Notes under the pieces: generated by a model
The model's database searches: none
What the model was told of the DNA's origin: nothing
What the model saw: the letters and a program-made list of their open reading frames with translations, nothing else
Shown here: one piece after another, positions 36,782 through 46,156 of the stretch
Numbering within the stretch: the first letter of the stretch is position 1
Layout: the number at the start of each line of letters is the position of its first letter
Translations under genes and position numbers: made by a program
NCBI GenBank assembly: GCA_017302105.1
Contig: JAFLCS010000001.1
Coordinates: forward strand, 248,001-312,000
DNA: 64,000 bases
DNA from: Caulobacterales bacterium
Lineage (GTDB): Bacteria; Pseudomonadota; Alphaproteobacteria; Caulobacterales; Caulobacteraceae
Reading direction: 5' to 3'

Positions 36782-37489
36782 ATGCGCGAGATTGTCCTGG
36801 ATACCGAAACCACCGGCTTCGACCCCCGCGGCGGCGACCGGATGGTCGAGATCGCCTGTCTCGAGCTGGAGAATCTGACGCCGACCGGTCGGACCTTCCA
36901 TACCCTGATAAATCCGGGCCGCACTATCGGCCCGGAGGTCGTGCGGGTTCACGGCATCACCAATGAGAAGGTCAAGGACGCGCCGAGGTTCGCCGAGATC
37001 GCCGATGATCTGCTGGCCTTCATCGCCGACAGTCCGGTCGTGGCTCACAATGCGGGCTTCGACCGGAACTTCGTCAATTTCGAGCTGGAGGAGGCGGGGC
37101 GACCGACCCTCGCCGACGAACAGTGGATCGACACGCTTCCGCTGGCCCAGAAGCGGTTTCCCGGCATGGCCAACTCCCTGGACGCCCTGTGCAAACGCTT
37201 CAAGGTGTCGCTGGTCGAGCGGACGCTCCACGGAGCCCTGATCGATACCCGGCTGCTCGCCTCGGTCTATCTGGAGCTGAAGGGCGGGCGGGAGCGCGCT
37301 CTGGATCTGTCCGGCCCGTCGGCGGAGCACCCCCGGATTGAGGCCGGACAGTCCGCTTACGGCGAGCGGCCGCGACCGTTGGGGCCGCGTTCGACTCCGA
37401 CCGAGCGCAGTCGCCACGCCGATTTTCTCAGGGCGACGCTGACCGACACCAGTCTGTGGGCGCGGCTCGTGCCTGATCTGGCCGACTGA
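36782..37489 (+). CDS. dnaQ: DNA polymerase III epsilon subunit (3'-5' exonuclease)
   Basis: 235 residues from the ATG at 36782. DEDDh exonuclease motifs: DTETTG (D7, E9), HNAGFD with D94, and ExoIII H150/D155 in LHGALIDTRLLA. The C-terminal ~60 residues form the extension that in bacteria binds the polymerase alpha subunit. It supplies proofreading for the replicative polymerase. Last gene of the plus-strand run from the origin; converges on secB. Confidence 0.96.
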   Translation: MREIVLDTETTGFDPRGGDRMVEIACLELENLTPTGRTFHTLINPGRTIGPEVVRVHGITNEKVKDAPRFAEIADDLLAFIADSPVVAHNAGFDRNFVNFELEEAGRPTLADEQWIDTLPLAQKRFPGMANSLDALCKRFKVSLVERTLHGALIDTRLLASVYLELKGGRERALDLSGPSAEHPRIEAGQSAYGERPRPLGPRSTPTERSRHADFLRATLTDTSLWARLVPDLAD

Positions 37490-37508
37490 CGCCGGCCAGC
37501 GGGCGGCC

Positions 37509-38027
37509 CTAGGCTTCGCCGGCGGGCGGAGCCTGGTCCAACTCGGCCGCCTGGGCCTTGCGGGCGTGATAGATGCCGGCGAAGTCCAGAGGGTCCAGCT
37601 GGAACGGCGGATAGAAGCCGCCGTCCGCGGAGGCACGCGAGATGATCTCGCGGGCGAACGGGAACAGGTAGCGCGGGCATTCGATCAGCAGGAACGGCTC
37701 CATGTCGGCCTCTGCCACGCCGGCGATCTGGAACACGCCGCCATAGACCAGCTCGATCTGAAAGACCGCCTGGTCCTCGATCTTGGCCCCGACCGAAAGC
37801 CGCAATTCGACCTCGTACAGATCGTCACGGCGGCCGCGGGCATTCATTTCGACCGCCAGGTCGATCGCCGGCTTGCCGTCGACACGCAGGGAGTCCGGCG
37901 CGCGCGGATTCTCGAACGAGAGGTCACGGACATATTGGACCAGGACCCGCATCTGCGGCCCCATGGGCGTTCCTTGCGGCACGCCAGCGGGGGTGTTTCC
38001 GGCGTCGGCGGGCGGTTGATCGGTCAT
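37509..38027 (-). CDS. secB: Protein-export chaperone SecB
   Basis: 172 residues from the ATG at 38027. [16 protein letters not shown] begins the SecB fold; [11 protein letters not shown] and [41 protein letters not shown] are the characteristic conserved blocks. The ~22-residue Pro/Thr-rich N-terminal tail is longer than in E. coli, as is usual in alphaproteobacteria. SecB keeps precursors unfolded for SecA. Transcribed divergently from the tim44-like gene across a 145-bp gap that should hold both promoters. Confidence 0.95.
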   Translation of the reverse strand: MTDQPPADAGNTPAGVPQGTPMGPQMRVLVQYVRDLSFENPRAPDSLRVDGKPAIDLAVEMNARGRRDDLYEVELRLSVGAKIEDQAVFQIELVYGGVFQIAGVAEADMEPFLLIECPRYLFPFAREIISRASADGGFYPPFQLDPLDFAGIYHARKAQAAELDQAPPAGEA

Positions 38028-38172
38028 CGGAGGTCTCTGAAATAAGGAAATCGAGGCGGCGGCGCCTATCACGCCAGGCCCTCCGGTGCAATGTCGGGGG
38101 GCTGGCTGACCTTGCGCATCGGGGCGGCGATGCTTACTCGATAGGGCCTGTTGAATAAGGAATCCTGACGCC

Positions 38173-38802
38173 TTGGACCCCGCGCTTATCCAGATGATCG
38201 TCTTTGCCGCCGTGGCGGTGGTGCTGCTGGTACTGCTGTACAATGTGCTCGGCAAAAAGGTCGGTCGCCAACCCGAGGACAGGCCTGCGCCGGCGCTGCC
38301 TGGAGGTTCCGAGGCCCCGAACGACCCGGGGCGCCAGGATTTCGGGCTCGGACTTGACCCGGCCGCCGCCGAAGGCGTGGCCCAGCTTCGCAGCCGTGAT
38401 CCAGCCTTCGATCCGTCGCGGTTTCTCGATGGCGCCCGCCATGCCTATGAAACCATCGTTCGCGCCTATGCGGCCGGCGACCGTGAAACGCTCAGGCCGC
38501 TTCTGGCGGCCCCGGTCATGGCCTCGTTCGAGGACGGCATCACGGCCCGGGAGGCGAGCGGACGTTCCGAAGTGGTGGAACTGCCGCACCCGCCGCGAGC
38601 GGATCTGGATGGGGTCGAGGCCCGCGGGGATCTCGCGACCGCCCGCGTGCGGTTTCTGGCCGAGATGAAGAGTGAGATCACCCACGAAGGTGTCGCCACA
38701 ACCGAGGAGCGTCGGACGGCAGAGCTCTGGACCTTCGAGCGTCGCATTGGCTCGGGCGATCCGAACTGGGTCCTGGCCCGGGTGGAGGAGGCGCGCGCGT
38801 GA
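38173..38802 (+). CDS. Tim44/TimA-like membrane-anchored protein
   Basis: 209 residues with TTG start at 38173. A single N-terminal membrane helix (about 5-26) is followed by a proline-rich linker and a Tim44-like domain ([52 protein letters not shown]). Bacterial relatives of mitochondrial Tim44 are inner-membrane proteins of Caulobacter and relatives, where TimA has been described. Overlaps mltA by 4 nt at its stop. Confidence 0.88.
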   Translation: MDPALIQMIVFAAVAVVLLVLLYNVLGKKVGRQPEDRPAPALPGGSEAPNDPGRQDFGLGLDPAAAEGVAQLRSRDPAFDPSRFLDGARHAYETIVRAYAAGDRETLRPLLAAPVMASFEDGITAREASGRSEVVELPHPPRADLDGVEARGDLATARVRFLAEMKSEITHEGVATTEERRTAELWTFERRIGSGDPNWVLARVEEARA

Positions 38803-39899
38803 GGCAACTCAGCGCCTGGGTCACGGCGCTGGCCGGCGCGCTTGTTCTGGCGGCGTGTGCGATGACGCCGGCTCCTACGACGCCGGGCGCTGAGCCTTGG
38901 TCGCCGTCAGGGCTTCCCCAGGGGGCCGGAATCAGTCCGGCAACCCTGCCGGGCTGGGCCGAGGAAGATCATCTGGCCGCCGTCGAGGCCTGGGCCGAGA
39001 CCTGTCATATTGCCCGCGATCCGGCCCTGGCCGCCGCCTGCCAGGCGGCGCGTGTGCTACCGGCTGGAGGGGGGGCGGAGGCGGCGCGCCGGTTTCTAGA
39101 GGCCTGGTTCGTGGTTGAGCGCGGCGACCAGACGGGGCTTCTGACGGCCTATTTCGCACCCGAGTACTCCGCCCGGCTTTATCGGACCGACGCATTCTCG
39201 GCACCGGTTCTGGCCCGGCCCCTGGACCTGGTGACGGAGGGCACGACCGTCCAGCAGCGCTTGGCAGACGGTCGTCTGGTCCCCTATCCAGTCCGCGCCG
39301 AGATTGATGAGACGGACGCGGCCCCGATTGCCTGGATGCGGCCGGAAGACCTGTTCTTCCTGCAAATTCAGGGCTCAGGCTATCTGACGTTCGAGGATGG
39401 AACGACCCGCCGTGCCGCCTATGCCGCCCACAACGGTCGCCCTTTCGTTGGTATCGCGCGCCCGATGGTCGAACGGGGCCTGCTGCCGGCCAACGGCACC
39501 TCAGGCGAAGCGATCCGGGCCTGGCTGGCCGGTCATCGCGGGGCCCAGGCGACCGAGGTCATGAACCTCAATCCGCGCTACGTCTTCTTCCGACTGGAGG
39601 ACGATGACGGGCGTGGCCCGTCCGGGGCGGCGGGTGTTCCCCTGATCGCGGGCCGGTCGATCGCGGTCGATCCGGCCCATTGGTCCTATGGTGATCTGGT
39701 CTGGATCGACGCGCCGCGCGGCGATCTGGCAGGTGCCGACCGCGGCTATCAGGGGCTGGTGGTGGCCCTGGACACAGGCGGCGCGATCCGGGGTCCGGTG
39801 CGTGCTGATTTCTATGTCGGGCGTGGCGAGGCCGCCGGCCTTCAGGCGGGCCGCGTCCGGCACCCCTTGCGGATGTGGCGACTGGTGCCGCGCAGCTAG
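38799..39899 (+). CDS. mltA: Membrane-bound lytic murein transglycosylase A
   Basis: 366 residues from GTG. Lipoprotein signal with lipobox LAAC (C20). The MltA domain is seen as LTAYFAPEY, WMRPEDLFFLQIQGSG, and the 3D-type catalytic region ends in VDPAHWSYGDLVWID and RADFYVG, whose aspartate corresponds to the catalytic Asp of MltA. It cleaves glycan strands to 1,6-anhydro ends. Coupled to the tim44-like gene by a 4-nt overlap. The stop shares CTAG with the convergent HerA-like gene. Confidence 0.94.
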   Translation: MRQLSAWVTALAGALVLAACAMTPAPTTPGAEPWSPSGLPQGAGISPATLPGWAEEDHLAAVEAWAETCHIARDPALAAACQAARVLPAGGGAEAARRFLEAWFVVERGDQTGLLTAYFAPEYSARLYRTDAFSAPVLARPLDLVTEGTTVQQRLADGRLVPYPVRAEIDETDAAPIAWMRPEDLFFLQIQGSGYLTFEDGTTRRAAYAAHNGRPFVGIARPMVERGLLPANGTSGEAIRAWLAGHRGAQATEVMNLNPRYVFFRLEDDDGRGPSGAAGVPLIAGRSIAVDPAHWSYGDLVWIDAPRGDLAGADRGYQGLVVALDTGGAIRGPVRADFYVGRGEAAGLQAGRVRHPLRMWRLVPRS

Positions 39900-41437
39900 C
39901 GCCGCGTCAGGCTGCCGAGGATGCCGCGCACCAGGGCGCGGCCGATCTGAGATCCCACCGAACGCGCCACGGACTTGCCGAAGGCTTCAGCAGTCGACTG
40001 ACGATTGGAGCGCCGGGGGGCGGCCGGGGGGCGGGACCGCGCCCCTCCAGCCGCCGTTGAGCGCGAGCGGGGGGCCGGCGGCGCGCGATCCTGTTCAGCC
40101 TGTTCGCGGCGCTCTTCGTCCGCCTGGCGGGCGTCCGCCTGGGCGACCGCAGCCTCGGCCCGTCGTTGCAGAAGTTCCAGGGCCGATTCCCGATTGGCGG
40201 GCGTGTCATAGATCCCGCGAACCGGGCTGGCAGCCATGACCGCGGCACGCTCGACATCGGTTGCCGGGCCCAGTCGCGAGGCCGGAGGCCGGATCAGGGT
40301 TTTCTGCACGACGGTAGGGGCACCCTTGTCATCCAGGGTCGAAACCAGGGCCTCGCCGACCCCGAGTTCCTGGATGGCGGTGGCGGTATCAAAATCCGGG
40401 TTGGGACGGAAGCTGTCGGATGCTGCCCGCAAGCCGCGCTGCTCGCTCGGCGTATAGGCCCGCAAGGCGTGCTGAATTCGATTGCCCAACTGCGCCAGGA
40501 CGCTGTCGGGGATGTCAGCCGGGTTCTGGGTGACGAAATAGATGCCGACCCCCTTGGAGCGGATCAGGCGTACGACCTGCTCGACCTTCTCCATCAGGGC
40601 CTTGGGCGTGTCGCGGAACAGCAGATGGGCTTCGTCGAAGAAGAAGACCAGCTTGGGCTTATCCGGATCGCCGACCTCCGGAAGCTGCTCAAACAGCTCT
40701 GACATCAGCCATAGGAGAAAGGTGGAATAGAGCCGAGGACTATTGATCAGGGTGGTGGCGTCCAGCACTGAAACCACGCCCTTGCCCTCCGGCGTCGTCC
40801 GCATCAGATCCGACAGCTGCAAGGCCGGTTCGCCGAAAAAGCCCGCGCCGCCCTGGTCTTCGACCTGCAGCAGGGCGCGCTGAATGGCTGCGACCGTGGC
40901 CGGTGCAACATTGCCGTAGCGCCGGCCGATCTCGTCGGCGTGTTCCGACACATAGGCCAGCACCGCGCGCAGATCCTCGATGTCGAGCAGCAGCAGGCCT
41001 TCGTCATCCGCGACCCTGAAGGTGACGGACAGGACCGCCTCCTGGACATCGTTCAGCTCCAGCATCCGCGCCAGCAGCAGTGGGCCGACCTCCGACATGG
41101 TGGTGCGGATGGGGTGTCCCTTGCGGCCGAACAGGTCCCAGAAGATCGTCGGGGCGGCTTCGGGTATAAGCTCCAGTCCAATCTGCTGGGCGCGAGCCAG
41201 CAGCTTGTCGTTGGGCGCGCCGAGCTGGCTGATACCAGACAGGTCGCCCTTCACATCAGCGGCAAAGACGGGAACGCCCGCATCGGCGAATCCTTGAGCC
41301 ATGATCTGAAGTGTCACGGTCTTCCCGGTTCCGGTCGCGCCGGCGACCACGCCGTGGCGATTGGTCCGCCGGAACAACAGGGTCTCGGCCTTGGTCGACT
41401 GGCCCAGATAGACGCCTGTTTGATCCTGATCGCTCAT
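39896..41437 (-). CDS. HerA-like ATPase (DUF853, YjgR-type)
   Basis: 513 residues from the ATG at 41437. Walker A VAGATGTGKT at about 31-40, Walker B KLVFFFDEAHLLF near 262-274, and LRAYTPSEQRGLRAASDSFRPNP later, define the DUF853/HerA-like helicase family, of which E. coli YjgR is a member. The C-terminus is a long arginine/alanine-rich linker ending in an AFGKSVARSVGSQIGRALVRGILGSLTRR-like tail. Function is unclear; HerA-type proteins are DNA translocases. Divergent from the permease gene. Confidence 0.9.
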   Translation of the reverse strand: MSDQDQTGVYLGQSTKAETLLFRRTNRHGVVAGATGTGKTVTLQIMAQGFADAGVPVFAADVKGDLSGISQLGAPNDKLLARAQQIGLELIPEAAPTIFWDLFGRKGHPIRTTMSEVGPLLLARMLELNDVQEAVLSVTFRVADDEGLLLLDIEDLRAVLAYVSEHADEIGRRYGNVAPATVAAIQRALLQVEDQGGAGFFGEPALQLSDLMRTTPEGKGVVSVLDATTLINSPRLYSTFLLWLMSELFEQLPEVGDPDKPKLVFFFDEAHLLFRDTPKALMEKVEQVVRLIRSKGVGIYFVTQNPADIPDSVLAQLGNRIQHALRAYTPSEQRGLRAASDSFRPNPDFDTATAIQELGVGEALVSTLDDKGAPTVVQKTLIRPPASRLGPATDVERAAVMAASPVRGIYDTPANRESALELLQRRAEAAVAQADARQADEERREQAEQDRAPPAPRSRSTAAGGARSRPPAAPRRSNRQSTAEAFGKSVARSVGSQIGRALVRGILGSLTRR

Positions 41438-41538
41438 GCTCAGATCTCTCCGAATTGCAGACGCCAGACCTAGCGCGCGCCAACGCATGAAGCCAGCCCG
41501 ATTGACCCCGGACCCCGTACGGACCAAAGCATCTGGTT

Positions 41539-42741
41539 ATGTCGATCAAACTGCCCAAGATTTCACGTCGCAAAGCGGCACCAGATGACGTTCCAGGCGA
41601 TCAGGGGCTGGCCTTGCCGCCGGCACAGCCGCCTCAGGAAGGCTCGACCGTCAGCCGAAATTCGGTGGCCATCATCGCCGTCATCCTGGCCGGGGCCGCC
41701 CTCTACTGGCTGCGTGGGATTGTCACGCCCCTGGCCATGGCGATTTTTCTGCTGATCATGATTGAGGGGCTGACCAGCTGGGTCGCCAGCCGCCTGCCGA
41801 TTCCCCGGCGGGCGGTCGGATGGGTGTCGGCGATCATCGTCTTCGCCAGCCTGTTCGGCTCGATCTGGGTGATTGTCGACGGCCTGTCGGGGATTATCGC
41901 GCGGGGCCAGGGCCTGGGCGTACGTCTGGATGAGATCATATCGGACATTGCGGGCCTGTTCGGGCTGGAAACGCCACCGGCCTTGCGGGATGTGGTCGCC
42001 GGGCTGGACCTGACCGGCTATGCGGCACGCGCGGCGGTAACGACGCAGTCGGTCTTCAGCGCGGCCTTCTTCACCCTGGTCTATCTGGGCTTCATGATGG
42101 CGTCGCGCCGCAGCTTCCTGAAGAAGGTCGTAGCCCTGTTTCCGCTGAAGCGCGAACGCTACCAGGCGGCCCAGATCTTCGAGCGGGTTCGGGACGGGGT
42201 TGAAGGCTATCTCATGGTTCAGACCGTCACCGGCCTCATGATTTCGGCGACGGCCTGGCTGATCATGGTGTCGGTGGGCCTGGAAAGTCCGCTGTTCTGG
42301 GCCTTTTTGATCTTCCTGGTCGGCTACATCCCGGTTGTCGGGGGAGCCATCGCGGCCGTCGGCCCGCCGCTGTACGCTCTGGTCCAGTTCGATTCCTACT
42401 GGCAGGCCATCGTCCTGTTCGCCGGCCTGCAGGTCATCCTGCAGGTGTCGGGCAACTTCATTCAGCCGCGGATGCAGGGGGACAACCAGAACATCGATCC
42501 AATCACCGTCATGCTGTTTCTGGCGCTGTGGACAGCCCTTTGGGGCGTCGCGGGAGCCTTTCTGTCGACCCCGATCGCCGTCATGGTCATGGCCATCACC
42601 GCCCAGTTCGCCGGAACCCGCTGGATCGCCGTGCTGCTGTCAGGCGACGGCAATCCCTACCCCGTGCCGCCAGAGCGGCGAAAGATGATCGCCGAGGCCA
42701 AGGCGCGCCGCAGATTGCGGGGCCGGATCAAGTTTTCGTGA
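41539..42741 (+). CDS. AI-2E family transporter / PerM-like permease
   Basis: 400 residues. A short polar N-terminus precedes eight or so membrane segments (from about residue 38) with the GSIWVIVDGL, AAFFTLVYLGFMMASRRSF and IFLVGYIPVVGGAIAAVGPPLYALVQF blocks of the AI-2E/UPF0118 family. The family includes TqsA, an AI-2 exporter, but many members are of unknown substrate. It has the strong terminator-like hairpin 160 bp downstream. Confidence 0.9.
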   Translation: MSIKLPKISRRKAAPDDVPGDQGLALPPAQPPQEGSTVSRNSVAIIAVILAGAALYWLRGIVTPLAMAIFLLIMIEGLTSWVASRLPIPRRAVGWVSAIIVFASLFGSIWVIVDGLSGIIARGQGLGVRLDEIISDIAGLFGLETPPALRDVVAGLDLTGYAARAAVTTQSVFSAAFFTLVYLGFMMASRRSFLKKVVALFPLKRERYQAAQIFERVRDGVEGYLMVQTVTGLMISATAWLIMVSVGLESPLFWAFLIFLVGYIPVVGGAIAAVGPPLYALVQFDSYWQAIVLFAGLQVILQVSGNFIQPRMQGDNQNIDPITVMLFLALWTALWGVAGAFLSTPIAVMVMAITAQFAGTRWIAVLLSGDGNPYPVPPERRKMIAEAKARRRLRGRIKFS

Positions 42742-42788
42742 TGCCCCCCCCTTTCAACGGGGTGAAGGCTTCCTACATCTGCATCAAC

Positions 42789-42893
42789 GGCGGCTCATCC
42801 CCCTCCCCTTGGAGCCGCCGGCGCGGCGATCCGGACCCGTCCCCCCGGTCCGGTCGCCCAGTGACGCTCCGCCCTGTCCCTTGTCAGGGCGGA
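42789..42893. repeat. Three consecutive stem-loop elements downstream of the permease gene
   Basis: Stem 1: GGCGGCTC (42789-42796) with GAGCCGCC (42812-42819). Stem 2: CCGGACC (42831-42837) with GGTCCGG (42847-42853). Stem 3: TCCGCCCTG (42868-42876) with CAGGGCGGA (42885-42893). The arms of stem 1 recur in the terminator that follows (GAGCCGCC at 42904, GGCGGCTC at 42930), so alternative pairing is possible. This is much more hairpin structure than the neighbouring gaps show. Confidence 0.6.
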
Positions 42894-42903
42894 CGCCAAA
42901 ATG

Positions 42904-42945
42904 GAGCCGCCGATGGCCTCAGGGCTGTCGGCGGCTCTTGTTTTT
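42904..42945 (+). terminator. Intrinsic terminator at the permease/zapE convergence
   Basis: A 10-bp perfect stem, GAGCCGCCGA at 42904-42913 and TCGGCGGCTC at 42928-42937, followed by TTGTTTTT (42938-42945) on the plus strand. It overlaps the 3' end of zapE, whose stop is at 42919-42921 in the loop. The T-run makes it a convincing terminator for the permease transcript. Confidence 0.75.
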
Positions 42946-44025
42946 CAGCCAGTCTGCAGACCGCATTTCGTATAGCCGCGAAGCCGTACGCTCGAATTCG
43001 AAAGCGCCGATTCCGGCAGGATAGAGATCATCCGGCTCGGCCTCGGCCTCGACCACCAGTCGGACCCGGGCTTCATACAGAGCGTCAACCAAGGTCACGA
43101 AACGTCGGGCCGCCTCGCGCCGATCCGGCGTCAGGCGGGGAACACCTTCCAGAAACAGGGTGTCGAAACGGGCGGCCAGTGCCAGATAGTCTGACGGCCC
43201 CAGTGGCCGCTCACACAGGTCGGCAAAGGTGTCTCGCGCCATGGAACCCACCGAGCGCGCGATCACGACCTTGCGTCCGGCGATGTCGAGGGTGGCAGGA
43301 GCTTCGTGGGCCTGGCCCTTGAGCCGATCCCACAGGGCGTCGAACCGGGCGGTCTGATCCGGCGAGAACCAGACCTGGGCTGATTTCAAATGCTCCAGCC
43401 GCCAGTCATGGCCTCCCTTCAGCTCCACCACCCGGCAACGATCCTGGATCATGGCGATGAAGGGTTCGAAGAGCTGTCGGTTGATGCCGTCCTTGTACAG
43501 ATCAGTCGGCGGTCGGTTGGAGGTACAGACCAGCACCACACCTTCAGAAAAGAGCGCCTCGAATAGTCGTCCCAGGATCATGGCGTCGGCGATGTCGGTG
43601 ACCTGGAGCTCATCAAAGCAGAGCAGGCGGGCCTGCGAGGCGATCAGACGGGCCAGGGGGGCGATCGGGTCGTCTCCGCGCGCGGTGCCGAACACCTGTT
43701 TGCGCATAGCCCTGTCTCCGGTGCGCCAGATCTGGATCCGCGCCTGGACGTCAGCCATGAAGGCGTGGAAATGGGCCCGGCGCTTCTTCGGTTCGTCAAC
43801 CGTCTGGAAAAACAGGTCCATCAAGAGCGACTTGCCCCGACCGGGCGGTCCCCACAGATACAGACCCCGCACAGGCTCGGCCCCGAAGGACCAGAGCTTT
43901 GGTCGAGCTTCGACAGCCGCCTCGACGTCGCCGAGCGCGTCCAGCGCCGGGCGCTGGCTGGCATCGGGCCGCAGCTGCTTCTGTTCGATCAGCGATTGAT
44001 AGGCCTCGGCCACGTCGATGGGCAT
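42919..44025 (-). CDS. zapE: ZapE/AFG1-type ATPase
   Basis: 368 residues. GLYLWGPPGRGKSLLMDLFF has the Walker A (59-66), HFHAFMADVQARI follows, and LLCFDELQVTDIADAMILGRLF carries the Walker B (about 134-137). These are the landmarks of AFG1-like ATPases, called ZapE in E. coli where it modulates FtsZ rings. Reads away from asd. The stop lies inside the hairpin that ends the opposing permease transcript. Confidence 0.92.
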   Translation of the reverse strand: MPIDVAEAYQSLIEQKQLRPDASQRPALDALGDVEAAVEARPKLWSFGAEPVRGLYLWGPPGRGKSLLMDLFFQTVDEPKKRRAHFHAFMADVQARIQIWRTGDRAMRKQVFGTARGDDPIAPLARLIASQARLLCFDELQVTDIADAMILGRLFEALFSEGVVLVCTSNRPPTDLYKDGINRQLFEPFIAMIQDRCRVVELKGGHDWRLEHLKSAQVWFSPDQTARFDALWDRLKGQAHEAPATLDIAGRKVVIARSVGSMARDTFADLCERPLGPSDYLALAARFDTLFLEGVPRLTPDRREAARRFVTLVDALYEARVRLVVEAEAEPDDLYPAGIGAFEFERTASRLYEMRSADWLKNKSRRQP

Positions 44026-44143
44026 GGATTGGGGATTAGCGGCAGATTTGAATCGCGCAAGCCGATTGCGCTTTGGTCGGATCGGCCTAAATGCGAGGGC
44101 ACGGCGGGTCTTGCAGTTTCCCCGACGGCTTCAGGAGATGACC

Positions 44144-45193
44144 ATGGGCTACCGCGTCGCCGTCGTAGGCGCCACCGGCAATGTCGGCCGTGAAATGATG
44201 GCCATTCTGGAAGAACTGAACTTCCCGGTCGACGAGATGTACGCCGTAGCCTCGCGTCGCTCCCAGGGCGTCGAAGTCGCCTTCGCCGACCAGACACTGA
44301 AATGTCAGAACCTGGAAACCTTCGATTTTTCAAAAGTTGACATTGTGCTGATGTCAGCTGGCGGTGACGTCAGCCGCGCCTGGTCCGAGAAGATCGGCCA
44401 GCAGGGACCAATCGTCATCGACAATTCTTCGGCCTTCCGGATGGACCCGGATGTGCCGCTGATCGTGCCGGAGGTGAACCCGGACGCCATTCATCTGGCC
44501 AAGAAGAAGAACATCATCGCCAATCCGAACTGCTCGACGGCCCAGCTGGTGGTGGCGCTCAAGCCGCTGCACGACGCGGCCCGGATCAAGCGGGCGGTGG
44601 TGGCGACCTACCAGTCGGTTTCCGGCACCGGCAAGTCGGCCATGGACGAGCTGTGGAACCAGACCAAGGCCCTGTACGGCCTGGGGGACGCTACCCCCAA
44701 GGTCTATCCCAAGCAGATCGCCTTCAACGTTCTGCCCTTCGCCGGTGAACTGAAGGATGAGGGCTATACCTCCGAGGAGGAGAAGATCTGGCGCGAGACG
44801 CACAAGATCCTGGATCCAGAGATCAAGGTGACCGCCACCTGTGTTCGTGTGCCCGTCTTCGTCAGCCACTGCGAGGCCGTGAACCTGGAGTTTGAAGAGC
44901 CGCTCGATGCCGAAGACGCGCGCGACATCCTGCGTGACGCGCCGGGAATCATGGTCGTGGACAAGCCGGAGGAGGACGACGGGTGGGTGTCTCCGGTCGA
45001 GGCGGCGGGCGATTTCGCCGTCTTTGTCTCGCGTATCCGTAACGACCCGACCGTTGAGTATGGCCTGAATCTCTGGATTGTGTCGGATAACCTGAGGAAG
45101 GGTGCGGCCCTGAATGCCGTCCAGATCGCCCAACTTCTGGACGAACAGGGGATCATAACCCCCCAGGGCGGTTACCGGACGATCACGGTCTAG
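44144..45193 (+). CDS. asd: Aspartate-semialdehyde dehydrogenase
   Basis: 349 residues from the ATG at 44144 with GGAG 7 nt upstream; an upstream ATG at 44138 is too close to the Shine-Dalgarno. VAVVGATGNVGREMMAIL is the NADP fold, NPNCSTAQL carries the catalytic C130, and VPVFVSHCEAVN the catalytic histidine. It forms aspartate semialdehyde for lysine/DAP, threonine and methionine. Not linked to dapB in the window except through the shared pathway. Confidence 0.96.
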   Translation: MGYRVAVVGATGNVGREMMAILEELNFPVDEMYAVASRRSQGVEVAFADQTLKCQNLETFDFSKVDIVLMSAGGDVSRAWSEKIGQQGPIVIDNSSAFRMDPDVPLIVPEVNPDAIHLAKKKNIIANPNCSTAQLVVALKPLHDAARIKRAVVATYQSVSGTGKSAMDELWNQTKALYGLGDATPKVYPKQIAFNVLPFAGELKDEGYTSEEEKIWRETHKILDPEIKVTATCVRVPVFVSHCEAVNLEFEEPLDAEDARDILRDAPGIMVVDKPEEDDGWVSPVEAAGDFAVFVSRIRNDPTVEYGLNLWIVSDNLRKGAALNAVQIAQLLDEQGIITPQGGYRTITV

Positions 45194-45196
45194 ACC

Positions 45197-46156
45197 ATGC
45201 CTGGCACGGATGCGTCTGCACCGCCGTCAAGCGAGGCCCGCACGGCGCTTGCCGCCGGGATCAGCTGCTATCTGATCTGGGGATTTGCGCCCCTGGCCTT
45301 CCAGCAGATGGGCGCGATCGGGGCTGATCCCTTGGAAGTCATGGCCCACCGAACCCTGTGGGGCGTGCTCTGGGCCGGGCTCCTGGTCCTGCTGGCGCAT
45401 CAGTCGGGCCAGGTGCGCGCCATTCTGACCGACCGGCGCACCATGGGCTGGCTGGCGCTGTCGACGGCCCTGATCGGGATCAACTGGACGGTCTTCGTCA
45501 TGGCGGTGAACTCGGGCCGGATGCTGGAGGCGTCGTTGGGCTATTATCTCAACCCCCTGCTCAGCATGGCGGCCGGGGCCTGGCTGTTCAGCGAGCGGAT
45601 CGACCGCTGGGGCGGCGCGGCCATCGCCCTGGCGGCGGTCGGGGTGGTGCTGCAGGCCGTGGCCCTGGGCCAACCGCCGTGGATCTCGCTGATCCTGGCC
45701 TTTTCGTTCGCGGCCTATGGCGTCATCCGCAAGCGCATCAGCGCCGACGCCCAGTCGGGTCTGTTTGTGGAATGCCTGCTGCTGGCCCCGCTCGGCCTGG
45801 CCTGGGTGGTCATGCTCCAGCTCAACGGCGCGGGCCATTTCACTGACAGCGGCTCCAGCGTCTTCTGGCTGATGGTGGCCGGGCCGCTGACGGTGTTGCC
45901 GCTGGCGCTGTTCTCCTGGGCGGCGCGGCGGATGCCGCTGTCGACCATGGGCTTTTTGCAGTTCATGGCCCCGTCGATCGCCTTCGTGATCGGCCTCGTC
46001 CAAGGCGAGGACTTCAGCTGGCTGCGCGGGATCAGCTTCGGCTTCATCTGGATCGGGGCGCTGGTCTACGCCGCCGGGGCGCTCAAGCGCACACGGGCGG
46101 CGCGGGTGCTGGCGCCTGAGCCCGGCCTGATCGATCCCCCGGCCGAGCGCCGCTAG
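45197..46156 (+). CDS. rarD: EamA-type transporter RarD
   Basis: 319 residues, ten hydrophobic segments in two EamA repeats. CYLIWGFAPLAFQQM, EVMAHRTLWGVLWAG, GINWTVFVMAVNSGRMLEASLGYYLNPLLSMAAGAWLFSER and FLQFMAPSIAFVIGL are the standard RarD stretches. RarD proteins are inner-membrane drug/metabolite transporters of unknown substrate. Only 3 bp follow the asd stop, so they are co-transcribed. The stop shares CTAG with the convergent hydrolase. Confidence 0.92.
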   Translation: MPGTDASAPPSSEARTALAAGISCYLIWGFAPLAFQQMGAIGADPLEVMAHRTLWGVLWAGLLVLLAHQSGQVRAILTDRRTMGWLALSTALIGINWTVFVMAVNSGRMLEASLGYYLNPLLSMAAGAWLFSERIDRWGGAAIALAAVGVVLQAVALGQPPWISLILAFSFAAYGVIRKRISADAQSGLFVECLLLAPLGLAWVVMLQLNGAGHFTDSGSSVFWLMVAGPLTVLPLALFSWAARRMPLSTMGFLQFMAPSIAFVIGLVQGEDFSWLRGISFGFIWIGALVYAAGALKRTRAARVLAPEPGLIDPPAERR

